Assembly: GCF_019969845.1 (NCBI RefSeq)
Contig: NZ_JAHXYR010000009.1
Span: 248,001-312,000, forward strand
Direction of reading: 5' to 3'
Origin: Sphingobacterium sp. GVS05A
Lineage (GTDB): Bacteria > Bacteroidota > Bacteroidia > Sphingobacteriales > Sphingobacteriaceae
Length of the DNA: 64,000 nucleotides
The notes below the pieces were generated by a model. That model saw only the letters and a list, made by a program, of their open reading frames with translations, did not search any database and was not told the DNA's origin. The position numbers and the translations under genes are program-made. Position 1 is the first letter of the stretch; each line of letters starts with the position of its first letter. Shown here piece by piece: positions 8,485 through 16,804 of the stretch.

Positions 8485-10446
8485 ATGAAAAAACTTGTTT
8501 TTCTTACGATGCTGCTGTGCATTATGCTTTTATCCACTTCTGCATTACAGCAGGGCGGGGCATCTATCAGTTCCATTGACAGTCTGCGTACTGTATTCAA
8601 TATCGTTAAGAACGATAGCGTGAAAGCCAGAGCAGCGCTGTTGCTGACGAATAAACTCATGTTTGACAGAAAGGATACAGCCGCTGCGACGAGTTATTTG
8701 GGTGCAGCACAGAAATTATGCGTAACGAAGCCTTACCTGAAAGCACTGTATACATATTATAGTGCCTCCCATATCTTTATGACAGCAGGTGAGACTGATG
8801 AATGTCTACAGCTTTATAAACAAGCTGCGGAGATGCTTGAAAAATTTAAGACTAAGGAAGCTTATGAATTTTGGGTGAAGGCCTGGTGGAATTATGCCAT
8901 GATCATCGATCATAAAGATGATCGGAAAGGAATGGTACGGATCCAGATTGATAAAATAATTCCCGCAGCAATCAAACAGAGGGATTATAATCAAGCTGCA
9001 AAATCCTATCAAACGATTGGCTTTGCTTTTAAGGAAATCGGCGATCAGGAAAAGGGGATCTATTATTTTAAAAAAGGGCTTGAACTCTATGAGAAATATC
9101 CCCTGTCAAAAGAGAGACATGCAATATCGCTATTAAATCTGGCCCGGGAATATGTTGAATCTCGCGAACTTAACTTAGCGAAGTCCTATCTGTTAAAATC
9201 AGAGCAAATTTTAGATACGCTAAAGGAGTCCGTAGCTCACCTAAACTATGGTGAGACAGCCAGCATGTATTATTGTGCGAAAAATGATTTCACGAAGGCC
9301 CTTGAGGTTGTCGAGAAAGCACTGAAAATTGCGGAACGGCTAAATATGCCTTATGAGATCGGCATGATGCATTATCAGAAGTTTAATATCTATTTTAGTT
9401 TGGAGAAATATGAACTGGCATTGAAGGAGCTTAAGATTGTCATGCGGGATATGCCTTATGACATGACAAGTAACATGCAGCAATTTGCCAAGGATTTGTC
9501 TGACACCTATGCCAAATTAAAGGATTACCCTAATGCTTATAAATGGCTGGGAAAACATGTTGCCATTAAAGACAGTTTGGCCCAAGCTGCTTATAAAAGT
9601 GAAATAGCCGGTCTTGAAACCAAATTTAGAACGGCCGAGAAGAACGAGAAGATCATGAGATTGGAGTTTGAACAGAAGCAAACTGTACTTCAACAGAAAA
9701 ACCAGCGTTTGTATAATTATATATTGGGTATATTTTCTTTGGTATTGCTGTTGTTGCTCGGTTTGTCTGTTTATTTATATCGTCAGCATAGAAAGAGGTC
9801 GCAGCGCGATATGGAACTGTTGGCAAAGCAGCAAGAGCTTCAGGTGACCAAAGCACTATTGGAAGGTGAGGAACTGGAGCGTCATCGGGTTGCCCGTGAT
9901 TTACATGATGGCCTTGGTGGCCATTTGACTGCGATGAGACTTCAGATCTCTTCTGAAGGGAATCTGCCTGTATTGGCTGGGATAAAATCTCAGCTGGATC
10001 AGATGATATCGGATGTCAGGCTGATCGCACACAATATGATGCCCGAAAACTTATCACGCTCGGGGTTATTGGTTGCACTTGAAGATCTCTGTACTTCGAT
10101 GCAACATGGTGCTGTTGCCATTGAGTTGCAGTGCAATTGCCTTTCCAAAGCTATTGCGGAGAATATGCAGGTCAATATCTATCGTATTATTCAGGAATTG
10201 ATCAACAATGCCATTCGACATGGGAATGCCGATCAAATCATTGTGCAATGCCTGCAAAACGAGCAAGGCTTTTTGATCGGGGTGGACGACAATGGTGAAG
10301 GATTTGATGTGGAGGCGGTTGTGGAAGCTAATGGGGGAATGGGACTTAAAAATGTACAAATGAGAGTTGAATATTTAAATGGAAAAATGAATATCTTGTC
10401 GCAGCCTGGGGTGGGAACAAGTGTCAATATCGAAATACATGTCTGA
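8485..10446 (+). CDS. TPR sensor histidine kinase of the NarX/DesK-like (HisKA_3) type
   Basis: 653 residues. An N-terminal signal or anchor (VFLTMLLCIMLLSTSAL) is followed by TPR-type helical repeats in about residues 40-370, exposed to the periplasm, then a coiled segment, one transmembrane helix (ILGIFSLVLLLLLGLSVYLY, about 412-431) and a cytoplasmic kinase. The HisKA_3 motif RDLHDGLGGHL places the phosphorylated histidine at His474; the HATPase_c domain shows IIQELINNAIRHG, VDDNGEGFD and GGMGLKN. The start codon of the response regulator overlaps the end of this gene by 8 bases, so the two form a cognate pair. The signal sensed by the TPR domain is unknown. Confidence 0.93.
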   Translation: MKKLVFLTMLLCIMLLSTSALQQGGASISSIDSLRTVFNIVKNDSVKARAALLLTNKLMFDRKDTAAATSYLGAAQKLCVTKPYLKALYTYYSASHIFMTAGETDECLQLYKQAAEMLEKFKTKEAYEFWVKAWWNYAMIIDHKDDRKGMVRIQIDKIIPAAIKQRDYNQAAKSYQTIGFAFKEIGDQEKGIYYFKKGLELYEKYPLSKERHAISLLNLAREYVESRELNLAKSYLLKSEQILDTLKESVAHLNYGETASMYYCAKNDFTKALEVVEKALKIAERLNMPYEIGMMHYQKFNIYFSLEKYELALKELKIVMRDMPYDMTSNMQQFAKDLSDTYAKLKDYPNAYKWLGKHVAIKDSLAQAAYKSEIAGLETKFRTAEKNEKIMRLEFEQKQTVLQQKNQRLYNYILGIFSLVLLLLLGLSVYLYRQHRKRSQRDMELLAKQQELQVTKALLEGEELERHRVARDLHDGLGGHLTAMRLQISSEGNLPVLAGIKSQLDQMISDVRLIAHNMMPENLSRSGLLVALEDLCTSMQHGAVAIELQCNCLSKAIAENMQVNIYRIIQELINNAIRHGNADQIIVQCLQNEQGFLIGVDDNGEGFDVEAVVEANGGMGLKNVQMRVEYLNGKMNILSQPGVGTSVNIEIHV

Positions 10447-11065
10447 GCAAAATAAAACATTGGCTATCTTGGACGATCATCCAATTGCCATCGAAGGGAT
10501 CAAATCATTTTTAAAAGAAAATCTATCCTACGACCGCGTACTGGGGTTTTCGCTGGGACAGGCGCTGACCGATTTTTTGAAACAGGATCAGGTAGATCTG
10601 CTCTTGTTGGATATCGCTTTGCCCGATGCGAATGGTATCGATCTCTGTGGTGAACTCAAGAAGAACCATCCTGAGCTTATCATCGTTGGCTTTAGTAATC
10701 ATATGGCGCGCAATAGCATACTACAGATGCTTGCAAATGGTGCAGCTGGATATATTTTGAAAAGTGCCGATGCGGAGGAAATTATTACTTGTATTCAGAA
10801 AGTTTCTCAAGGTAACATGGCCTTATGTGGGGCAACACAACGGATCATAGCGGCCTCCCCAACCCGACAACTACCCTCATTGACAATGCGCGAGAAGCAA
10901 GTGTTACAATTGTTGGCAGAGGGAAAGACAAGTGCACAAATTGCCGAAAAGCTATTCTTAAGCCCATTGACAGTGGATACTTATCGGAAAAATCTAATTC
11001 AGAAATTTGCCGTAAAAAATACCGCAGAACTGTTGACAATACTATTTAAGGAAAACTTGCTCTAA
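10439..11065 (+). CDS. LuxR/NarL-family response regulator
   Basis: 208 residues using the ATG at 10439, which overlaps the kinase stop by 8 bases; an in-frame start at 10421 lies deeper in the kinase and is less likely. The receiver domain has acidic residues LDDHP (Asp12, Asp13), the phosphoacceptor Asp58 in LLLDIALPDANG and the conserved Lys in GYILKSA. The C-terminal LuxR helix-turn-helix is at about residues 144-205 (LTMREKQVLQLLAEGKTSAQ and LSPLTVDTYRKNLIQKF). It should be phosphorylated by the kinase at 8485 and bind DNA. The lipoprotein gene just downstream is a plausible target. Confidence 0.94.
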   Translation: MSEQNKTLAILDDHPIAIEGIKSFLKENLSYDRVLGFSLGQALTDFLKQDQVDLLLLDIALPDANGIDLCGELKKNHPELIIVGFSNHMARNSILQMLANGAAGYILKSADAEEIITCIQKVSQGNMALCGATQRIIAASPTRQLPSLTMREKQVLQLLAEGKTSAQIAEKLFLSPLTVDTYRKNLIQKFAVKNTAELLTILFKENLL

Positions 11066-11172
11066 TTCATTTCGAGTAACTACCCTAAAATTAGGAGGGT
11101 AAATTACCCTATTTCGTGGTATTGTCCTGTGCACAGTGTATTTCTACTTTTGCTTATATAGATATGCAAAAG

Positions 11173-11589
11173 ATGAAAACAATAAACAAAAACCTAATGA
11201 TCCTTTGCCTAGTGGCAATGGTTGCAATGATCTTTGTCGGATGTAGCAAAGATAAGGATGAGCCAACAGTCTCAGGAAAAATAGATGCCATTGTAGGCAC
11301 GTTTAAAGGGAAAATGGTCATCGGCGGTGATGCTGAATATTTTAACGCGATTATCACTGTTTCTAAAGTCGATGATGGCAAGGTGAAAGCTACGGTGAAA
11401 ACAGGAGAGGCTTACAGTAGAGCTACAGCAAAAACATTCCCTGTTCAAAACATTTCCAATATCCATATTTCCGGTCAGGGGCCTATGGGCTCAATTACCT
11501 ATAAACTTGATGATAAGAATATCCAGATCTCTACGGAGGCTGAAGCCAATAGTGATATAGAATACTTCTTCCAAGGGACAAAACAATAA
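11173..11589 (+). CDS. Small lipoprotein of unknown function
   Basis: 138 residues from the ATG at 11173 (an in-frame ATG at 11164 is also possible; the longer reading from 11116 is unlikely). The signal is typical of a lipoprotein: MKTINKNLMIL, hydrophobic core, lipobox FVGC, then acidic KDKDE. The mature domain is short and beta-rich (GTFKGKMVIGGDAEYFNAII, ITYKLDDKNIQIS), like lipocalin-type small lipoproteins of Bacteroidota, but no family can be named. It follows the two-component pair by about 100 bases, has its own A/T-rich upstream region and ends in a terminator. Confidence 0.75.
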   Translation: MKTINKNLMILCLVAMVAMIFVGCSKDKDEPTVSGKIDAIVGTFKGKMVIGGDAEYFNAIITVSKVDDGKVKATVKTGEAYSRATAKTFPVQNISNIHISGQGPMGSITYKLDDKNIQISTEAEANSDIEYFFQGTKQ

Positions 11590-11618
11590 GCGGCGTATAC
11601 CTAAAGACTTTTGGTAAT

Positions 11619-11658
11619 AAAAAAATCACGATTCATGTATTTGGGTCGTGATTTTTTG
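11619..11658 (+). terminator. Rho-independent terminator after the lipoprotein gene
   Basis: AAAAAATCACGA pairs with TCGTGATTTTTT around a loop of about 14 bases and ends in a T-run. The A-run on the other side would let it work in both directions. Confidence 0.85.
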
Positions 11659-11726
11659 TTTTGTCATGCTGTTTTAATCAATATCATTTCCTTCAAAAAT
11701 ATGGAATAACTCGTACCTTTACACTT

Positions 11727-12680
11727 ATGACCGACATTCAGAAAAGATTCGACCGTATCCTTGCTATTTATATGCATCTGCAAGCAAAGCCTGTGGTGAC
11801 AGCCGCTGCGCTGGCAGAAAAATATGAAGTAAGTCTGCGGACAATCTATCGGGATATCCGCTCCCTGATGCAAGCTGGAATACCTATTTATGGCGAAGCA
11901 GGAAATGGCTACTCGTTGGTTGAGGGGTATAAGATGCCACCGTTGCAATTTAGCCGAGAGGAGGCCTTGAGTTTTGTCGCTGCAGAGAAATTGGTTGAAA
12001 AGTATACGGACAAAAATCTCGCCCACCATTTTACGACAGCCATGCTCAAAATGAAGGCTATTTTAAGAGGGAATGAAAAGGAGCATGTTGCTCTGGTCGG
12101 GGATAATTTTTTGGTACGGGGAGAACGTCATCAATTCAATGAAAAATTAACGCATGGAACCAATACGCTTATAGAAAGCATAGCCGCAAAAAAATGTGTA
12201 GAAATCTACTATTCCAAGCCGTCTGATAAAACTCCAGAAAAACGTGAAATCGAAGCAGTCGGTATTTTTGTGGAAAGCAAGTTTTGGTATATTCTTGCTT
12301 TTTGTAAACTCCGAAAGGATTATAGGCAATTTCGTCTGGACCGGATCAGCAATATCCGGATACTCGCCGACGATTTTGGAAAAGACCATCCTGAGCTTTC
12401 ATTTTTTCTGAATAAGAAACACGAAATACCAACAACCAAAGTGGTGGTTCAGGTAGACAAGGAGATGGCGCGATATATGGAATGGGATCGCCATTACTTT
12501 GGATTTCAAAAAGAAGTGGTTACCGATACTTATGTTGAAATGCACTTTGAAAGCATTCATGTTGAGGGGGGCTTTGCCCGCTGGTACTTGATGTTTGCTG
12601 ATAAAGGGAAGATTATAGAGCCGGAATCGCTAAAAGGAACCGTAAAACGATTGCTGGCGGCAGCAATCGAACAAGTTTAA
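11727..12680 (+). CDS. YafY-type transcriptional regulator, HTH plus WYL domain
   Basis: 317 residues from the ATG at 11727 (MTDIQKRFDRIL); a further 22 codons upstream lie in the terminator and promoter zone and were dropped. The N-terminus is an HTH_11/DeoR-like winged helix (AAALAEKYEVSLRTIYRDI, about residues 30-50); the WYL effector domain follows at about 140-220 (FWYILAFCKLRKDYRQFRLD), then a WCX-like C-terminal part. Such regulators bind small ligands or nucleic acid through the WYL domain. The upstream TACCTTTAC is close to the Bacteroidota -7 box. The DinB-family gene at 13366-12896 faces it; this pairing is common and suggests a regulatory link. Confidence 0.9.
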   Translation: MTDIQKRFDRILAIYMHLQAKPVVTAAALAEKYEVSLRTIYRDIRSLMQAGIPIYGEAGNGYSLVEGYKMPPLQFSREEALSFVAAEKLVEKYTDKNLAHHFTTAMLKMKAILRGNEKEHVALVGDNFLVRGERHQFNEKLTHGTNTLIESIAAKKCVEIYYSKPSDKTPEKREIEAVGIFVESKFWYILAFCKLRKDYRQFRLDRISNIRILADDFGKDHPELSFFLNKKHEIPTTKVVVQVDKEMARYMEWDRHYFGFQKEVVTDTYVEMHFESIHVEGGFARWYLMFADKGKIIEPESLKGTVKRLLAAAIEQV

Positions 12681-12895
12681 TCTGAGGTTAGGGGCTTGGG
12701 GTTCCCCGTCGCGAGATTACTAAAAAGAATACTTGTCCGGTATCTGAATTAAACCCGAACAAGTATCGCTATTATGATATAGATTTTAAGATGTCAGTGA
12801 TAATAATGTGGCAGGTCTCCAATATTATATAGAGCGTCTTCGACTAGTAATACTAGAATCTCCCATATCAAATCTAATATCTCTCATCTAACAAG
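12681..12895. other. Convergent intergenic region with a strong hairpin
   Basis: ATACTTGTCCGG at 12729-12740 pairs with CCGAACAAGTAT at 12755-12766 (one mismatch); it lies between two genes that converge and may stop transcription from both sides, although no clear T-run follows. The last 60 bases hold low-complexity ctaatatctctc-like sequence that resembles the leaders at 4450 and 34730. Confidence 0.5.
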
Positions 12896-13366
12896 TTAAT
12901 CCCGCTCCCAGAAAAATGGAGGTTGGATACCCAGCAAACGTAAATAGACAAATCCTTGACCACGGTGGTGGATCTCATTATCGATGAAATAGAATATACT
13001 GTGGATGATCGGTGAATTGTATTGTCCGAACAGGTTAAATTCTTCGGAGAAACGTTCTGTTGGAATCTTGTCGAATAATGCACTGATCTGCGGAGTGGCT
13101 TCGTCCCAAGCTTGTAGCAGTTGAGCCTTGGTGGTAAAGCTAAACTTCTCATTAAGTTCGCCGCTTTTATTGTTGACAATTTCCTGCAGCCCTGGGACAG
13201 CAATACCCAAAAGCTCTTGGATCATTTCAGCAAATGTCCGCATGCCCTCTACTTTATAGTTGAAAAGTGCTTCTTCAGGGAATTTTTCGATTGCTTGTCT
13301 TGTTAAATTTCTGTGGCCCAACCAATGTGCAAGTAGTTCGTTCTTGGAAATGATTTCTGTTTTCAT
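12896..13366 (-). CDS. DinB-family protein
   Basis: 156 residues. The sequence has the four-helix DinB/YfiT layout: an N-terminal helix around LLAHWLGHRNLTRQAIEKFP, a second around FAEMIQELLGIAVPGLQEI, and the C-terminal NEIHHRGQGFVYLRLLGI with the His pair typical of metal-binding DinB proteins. Members are metal-dependent enzymes, such as mycothiol- or bacillithiol-dependent transferases, or of unknown function; the reaction here is not clear. It is convergent with the WYL regulator. It is unrelated to DNA polymerase IV, which shares the name DinB. Confidence 0.88.
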   Translation of the reverse strand: MKTEIISKNELLAHWLGHRNLTRQAIEKFPEEALFNYKVEGMRTFAEMIQELLGIAVPGLQEIVNNKSGELNEKFSFTTKAQLLQAWDEATPQISALFDKIPTERFSEEFNLFGQYNSPIIHSIFYFIDNEIHHRGQGFVYLRLLGIQPPFFWERD

Positions 13367-13600
13367 GATTATCGTATTAAAGTATTTAAATTTTAGTCTA
13401 TACTAAGCGTCTTACTTTGTTAAGACATTTCAAAATTAGCTGAATCAATGACAGCTGTGTGGCAGTAGGAAAATAGAAATATTGTTTTTTTATATTTTTT
13501 GTGCGGGCTGTTATGCTCGGGAAGAAGAGCTGTGTAATTGGACGAATAAAAACTGATAATGGGGTAAAGTAGAAAATAAAAAAAATAATTCACTAATTAT

Positions 13601-13630
13601 TTGACAGTTATAAAAATGTTTGTAACTTTG
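13601..13630 (+). promoter_or_regulatory. Main promoter of the ribosomal protein cluster
   Basis: TTG at 13601-13603 and TAACTTTG at 13623-13630 fit the Bacteroidota housekeeping promoter TTG-N19-TAnnTTTG exactly. Transcription should start a few bases downstream, just in front of the structured leader. Confidence 0.85.
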
Positions 13631-13631
13631 C

Positions 13632-13686
13632 AGTCCCTTAATGGGAATAGTGTGTCTTGAGCGAAGCCCTACTGCTTCGAAGGACT
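13632..13686 (+). promoter_or_regulatory. Structured leader before rplC
   Basis: A perfect hairpin CGAAGC-cctact-GCTTCG (13662-13679) lies inside an outer stem AGTCC (13632-13636) with GGACT (13682-13686). The outer stem competes with TCCC-ttaat-GGGA (13634-13646), so two folds are possible. The position at the head of the cluster suggests autogenous control by a ribosomal protein; this is inference. Confidence 0.5.
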
Positions 13687-13707
13687 TTTAATTAATTAAT
13701 TTACAAC

Positions 13708-14325
13708 ATGTCAGGTATTATTGGAAAAAAAGTAGGAATGACGAGCCTGTTTAACGCTGATGGGAAAAATATTCCTTGTACAGTGATTCAGGCCGGGCCG
13801 TGCGTGGTTACGCAGATACGTACGGAAGAAAAGGATGGCTACTCGGCAATTCAACTTGGTTTCGACGAAGCTAAGGAGAAAAACACGACAGCTCCTTTGA
13901 AAGGGCACTTTGCGAAAGCAAACACAACGCCTAAGCGTAAGTTGGTAGAGTTTAAAACTTTCCCAGATGCAAAACAACTTGGTGACGTAGTTGACGTTAC
14001 ACTTTTCGAGGAAGGCGAATTCGTAGATGTAGTCGGTACTTCAAAAGGTAAAGGTTTCCAAGGTGTAATGAAACGTCATGGATTTGGTGGTGTAGGTGGT
14101 GCGACTCACGGTCAGCACAACAGATTACGTGCTCCAGGTTCATTAGGTGCTTCATCATGGCCTTCACGCGTATTTAAAGGTATGCGCATGGCTGGTCGTA
14201 CAGGTGGTGACAGAGTTAAAGTTCAAAACTTACAGGTGTTGAAAGTTTACGCTGAGCAAAACCTTATCGTTGTTAGTGGTTCCATTCCAGGAGCTAAAGG
14301 TTCTTATGTAATCGTAGACAAATAG
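13708..14325 (+). CDS. rplC: 50S ribosomal protein L3
   Basis: 205 residues, the normal length for bacterial L3. It opens with the typical SGIIGKKVGMTSLFN and carries GTSKGKGFQGVMKRHGFGG and the central loop (THGQHNRLRAPGSLGASSWP) that reaches the peptidyl-transferase centre. L3 starts assembly of the 50S subunit. It is the first gene of the cluster here. In most bacteria rpsJ stands directly in front of it, but here the promoter and leader do. rplD follows after 5 bases. Confidence 0.98.
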   Translation: MSGIIGKKVGMTSLFNADGKNIPCTVIQAGPCVVTQIRTEEKDGYSAIQLGFDEAKEKNTTAPLKGHFAKANTTPKRKLVEFKTFPDAKQLGDVVDVTLFEEGEFVDVVGTSKGKGFQGVMKRHGFGGVGGATHGQHNRLRAPGSLGASSWPSRVFKGMRMAGRTGGDRVKVQNLQVLKVYAEQNLIVVSGSIPGAKGSYVIVDK

Positions 14326-14330
14326 TAGAG

Positions 14331-14960
14331 ATGGAAGTTAAAGTTTTAAATTTATCAGGTAAAGAAACAGGTGCCAAGGTGCAACTTCCTGAGTCGGTAT
14401 TTGGGTTAGAGCCTAACGATCATGCGATCTATTTGGACGTGAAACAATACTTAGCGAACCAACGCCAAGGAACTCACAAATCTAAACAACGTAATGAAAT
14501 CGCGGGTTCAACTCGTAAATTACACAAACAAAAAGGTACTGGTGGTGCTCGTGCGGGTTCTATCAAATCTCCATTGTTTAATGGTGGTGGTCGTGTATTC
14601 GGTCCTCAACCTCGTGATTACTCGTTCAAATTGAATAAAAAATTGAAACAAGTAGCACGTAAATCAGCGTTGTCTTACAAGGCTCAAGATAACAACGTAG
14701 TTATTTTGGATGCAGTTCAATTTGATTCTTGCAAAACAAAAAACTATGTAGCTTTAGTAAACGCGTTGAACATTGCTGACGAAAAAACTTTATTGGTTTT
14801 GCCAGCATATGATAAAAATGTTTATTTATCAAGCAGAAACTTGAAAAAAGCAAAAGTTATTGTTGCTTCTGATTTAAATACATATGATGTATTAAATGCA
14901 ACAAAACTATTGTTAACTACAGATTCTGTTAAAACTTTGGAGGAAGCATTAGCTAAGTAA
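14331..14960 (+). CDS. rplD: 50S ribosomal protein L4
   Basis: 209 residues. It has the L4 signature with the extended loop rich in basic and Gly residues (KQKGTGGARAGSIKSP, GGGRVFGPQPRDYSF), which lines the exit tunnel, and the globular Rossmann-like part with LLVLPAYDKNVYLSSRNL. In Escherichia coli L4 also represses its own operon by binding the S10 leader; whether that holds here is unknown. It lies 5 bases after rplC and 1 base before rplW. Confidence 0.98.
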   Translation: MEVKVLNLSGKETGAKVQLPESVFGLEPNDHAIYLDVKQYLANQRQGTHKSKQRNEIAGSTRKLHKQKGTGGARAGSIKSPLFNGGGRVFGPQPRDYSFKLNKKLKQVARKSALSYKAQDNNVVILDAVQFDSCKTKNYVALVNALNIADEKTLLVLPAYDKNVYLSSRNLKKAKVIVASDLNTYDVLNATKLLLTTDSVKTLEEALAK

Positions 14961-14961
14961 T

Positions 14962-15252
14962 ATGGAAATTATCAAAAAACCTATCTTGACTGAGAAAGCT
15001 TCTATGTTAACGGAAAAATTAAACCGTTACGCTTTCAAAGTAGATCACAGAGCAAACAAAATCCAGATTAAATCAGCTGTTGAAGCTATGTTCGGTGTTA
15101 CAGTTCTTGCTGTAAACACTGCGGTTGTAGCAGGTAAAGCAAAAAGCCGTTACACAAAAGCAGGTTTCGTATCTGGTAGAGCTCCTAAGTATAAAAAAGC
15201 TATCATTACTATTAAAGATGGCGAAACTATTGACTTTTACAGTACTATATAA
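14962..15252 (+). CDS. rplW: 50S ribosomal protein L23
   Basis: 96 residues, normal length. The L23 landmarks are IIKKPILTEKAS at the start, YAFKVDHRANKIQIKSAVE and FGVTVLAVNT. L23 sits at the exit of the peptide tunnel and is the docking site of trigger factor and SRP. Tightly spaced between rplD and rplB in the classic S10 order. Confidence 0.98.
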   Translation: MEIIKKPILTEKASMLTEKLNRYAFKVDHRANKIQIKSAVEAMFGVTVLAVNTAVVAGKAKSRYTKAGFVSGRAPKYKKAIITIKDGETIDFYSTI

Positions 15253-15258
15253 TTTAAG

Positions 15259-16086
15259 ATGGCAGTTAAAAGATTCAAACCGGTAACCCCTGGTACTCGT
15301 TTCAGAATAGGCGCAGATTATTCTGATGTTACTACAAACGTTCCTGAAAAATCGTTAGTAGTAAAAATCAACAAGAAATCAGGTGGTCGTAATAACTCCG
15401 GTAAAATGACTATGCGTTATCTCGGTGGGGGACATAAAAAAGTATACCGATTAATTGATTTCAAACGCGATAAAAAAGATATCCCTGCAAAAGTAGCTAC
15501 TATTGAGTACGATCCAAACCGTACTGCTCGTATTGCATTGTTGCACTACGTAGATGGTGAAAAACGCTACATCATTGCTCCAGCTGGTTTAAAAGTTGGT
15601 CAAACTGTAGTAGCAGGTGATAAAGTTGCCCCAGAAGTTGGTAATACATTACCATTAGCAAACATTCCATTGGGTTCTATCATCCACAACATTGAATTAA
15701 ATCCTGGTCAAGGTGGTTCAATTGCTCGTTCGGCTGGTACTTATGCTCAATTGTCTGCTCGTGATGGTAAATATGCCATCATCAAATTGCCTTCAGGCGA
15801 AACACGTATGATCTTATTGACTTGTGTTGCTACAATTGGTTCAGTATCGAACCATGAAAGATCTAACCAAGTGTTAGGTAAAGCAGGTCGCAAACGTTGG
15901 TTAGGTCGTCGTCCAAGAGTTCGTGGTGTTGCAATGAACCCAGTAGATCACCCAATGGGTGGTGGTGAAGGCCGTACTTCAGGAGGTCACCCACGCTCAC
16001 GTACAGGTGTATTAGCTAAAGGCTTCAAAACACGTTACAAGAAGAAAACATCGAATCGTTACATCATTGAGAGAAGGAAAAAATAA
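15259..16086 (+). CDS. rplB: 50S ribosomal protein L2
   Basis: 275 residues, full length. It opens with the typical MAVKRFKPVTPGTRF and has KSGGRNNSGKMTMRYLGGGH and the very conserved C-terminal loop VRGVAMNPVDHPMGGGEGR, whose histidine lies near the peptidyl-transferase centre. L2 joins the subunits and binds tRNA sites. Its last base is shared with the start codon of rpsS, so the two are translationally coupled. Confidence 0.99.
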   Translation: MAVKRFKPVTPGTRFRIGADYSDVTTNVPEKSLVVKINKKSGGRNNSGKMTMRYLGGGHKKVYRLIDFKRDKKDIPAKVATIEYDPNRTARIALLHYVDGEKRYIIAPAGLKVGQTVVAGDKVAPEVGNTLPLANIPLGSIIHNIELNPGQGGSIARSAGTYAQLSARDGKYAIIKLPSGETRMILLTCVATIGSVSNHERSNQVLGKAGRKRWLGRRPRVRGVAMNPVDHPMGGGEGRTSGGHPRSRTGVLAKGFKTRYKKKTSNRYIIERRKK

Positions 16087-16352
16087 TGGCTCGTTCAATT
16101 AAAAAAGGTCCTTATATCGATCACAACTTAGAGAGAAAAGTTCTTTCTATGAATGAAACTAACAAAAAGTCAGTTATCAAAACATGGTCTCGTAGATCAA
16201 TGATTTCACCTGATTTTGTTGGCCATACCTTCGCAGTGCACAACGGGAATAAATTTATCCCTGTTTATGTAACAGAAAATATGGTAGGTCACAAGCTTGG
16301 TGAATTCGCGCCTACGCGTACATTCAGAGGCCACGCAGAAAAGAAAAAATAA
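16086..16352 (+). CDS. rpsS: 30S ribosomal protein S19
   Basis: 88 residues. The start MARSIKKGPYIDHNLERKV, the core SRRSMISPDFVGHTFAVHNG and the tail LGEFAPTRTFRGHAEKKK are diagnostic of S19. It binds the head of the 30S subunit with S13 and contacts the A-site tRNA. It overlaps the rplB stop by one base and is followed after 6 bases by rplV. Confidence 0.98.
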   Translation: MARSIKKGPYIDHNLERKVLSMNETNKKSVIKTWSRRSMISPDFVGHTFAVHNGNKFIPVYVTENMVGHKLGEFAPTRTFRGHAEKKK

Positions 16353-16358
16353 TAGGTA

Positions 16359-16793
16359 ATGGAAGCAACAAAAAAACTTAAAAAGTCTGTCTTAATTAGA
16401 CAGCGCAAAGAGCAAGAGAAAGCTCAACAAGGTGGAGCTTCGGATGCCAAATTATTGAACTGCCCAACTTCGCCTCGTAAGATGCGTTTAGTGGTAGACT
16501 TAATTCGTGGTCAGCGTGTTGAAAATGCATTATACATTTTGAAACACTCTAGTAAAGAAGCTGCTGCTCGTGTAGAAAAATTATTATTATCTGCAATCAA
16601 AAACTGGGAAGCCAAAAACGAAGGTAAATCAGTGGAAGAAAGCGAACTTATTGTAAAAGAAGTATCAGTAGGTGGAGGTCGTCAATTGAAAAGATTGCGT
16701 CCAGCTCCTCAAGGTCGCGGATACAGAGTTCGTAAACGTTCAAATCACGTTACGTTGGTAGTTGATAGCAAATTAAACGTTGAACAAAACTAA
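16359..16793 (+). CDS. rplV: 50S ribosomal protein L22
   Basis: 144 residues, longer than the roughly 110 of Escherichia coli L22 because of an extra N-terminal stretch of about 25 residues rich in Lys, Glu and Gln (KKLKKSVLIRQRKEQEKAQQ). The normal domain begins near CPTSPRKMRLVVDLIRG. The beta-hairpin that lines the exit tunnel is present (KRLRPAPQGRGYRVRKRSNH), the region where macrolide-resistance changes arise. Between rpsS and rpsC in classic order. An internal start cannot be fully excluded, but no better one is evident. Confidence 0.97.
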   Translation: MEATKKLKKSVLIRQRKEQEKAQQGGASDAKLLNCPTSPRKMRLVVDLIRGQRVENALYILKHSSKEAAARVEKLLLSAIKNWEAKNEGKSVEESELIVKEVSVGGGRQLKRLRPAPQGRGYRVRKRSNHVTLVVDSKLNVEQN

Positions 16794-16804
16794 TTTATTG
16801 AGAA

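Larger units (their letters stand above)
13367..13707. other. Divergent promoter region and leader in front of rplC
   Basis: 341 bases without a gene. The left part holds the promoter of the DinB-family gene on the minus strand. The right part holds the rplC promoter at 13601-13630 and a structured leader at 13632-13686; both are listed separately. Nothing else recognisable, in particular no rpsJ. Confidence 0.8.

Noticed and set aside
8222..8488. 88-residue open frame in front of the histidine kinase
   Set aside because: It begins with TTG, covers the expected kinase promoter and a palindrome with a T-run, and has no recognisable domain; the product looks like a chance frame.
10825..11049. 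74-residue frame inside the response regulator
   Set aside because: Lies wholly within the LuxR-type gene in another frame.
12896..13366. DNA polymerase IV
   Set aside because: The family name DinB is shared, but the sequence is the four-helix DinB/YfiT type and much too short for a polymerase.
13367..13707. A hidden rpsJ before rplC
   Set aside because: All frames were looked at; none encodes S10-like sequence.
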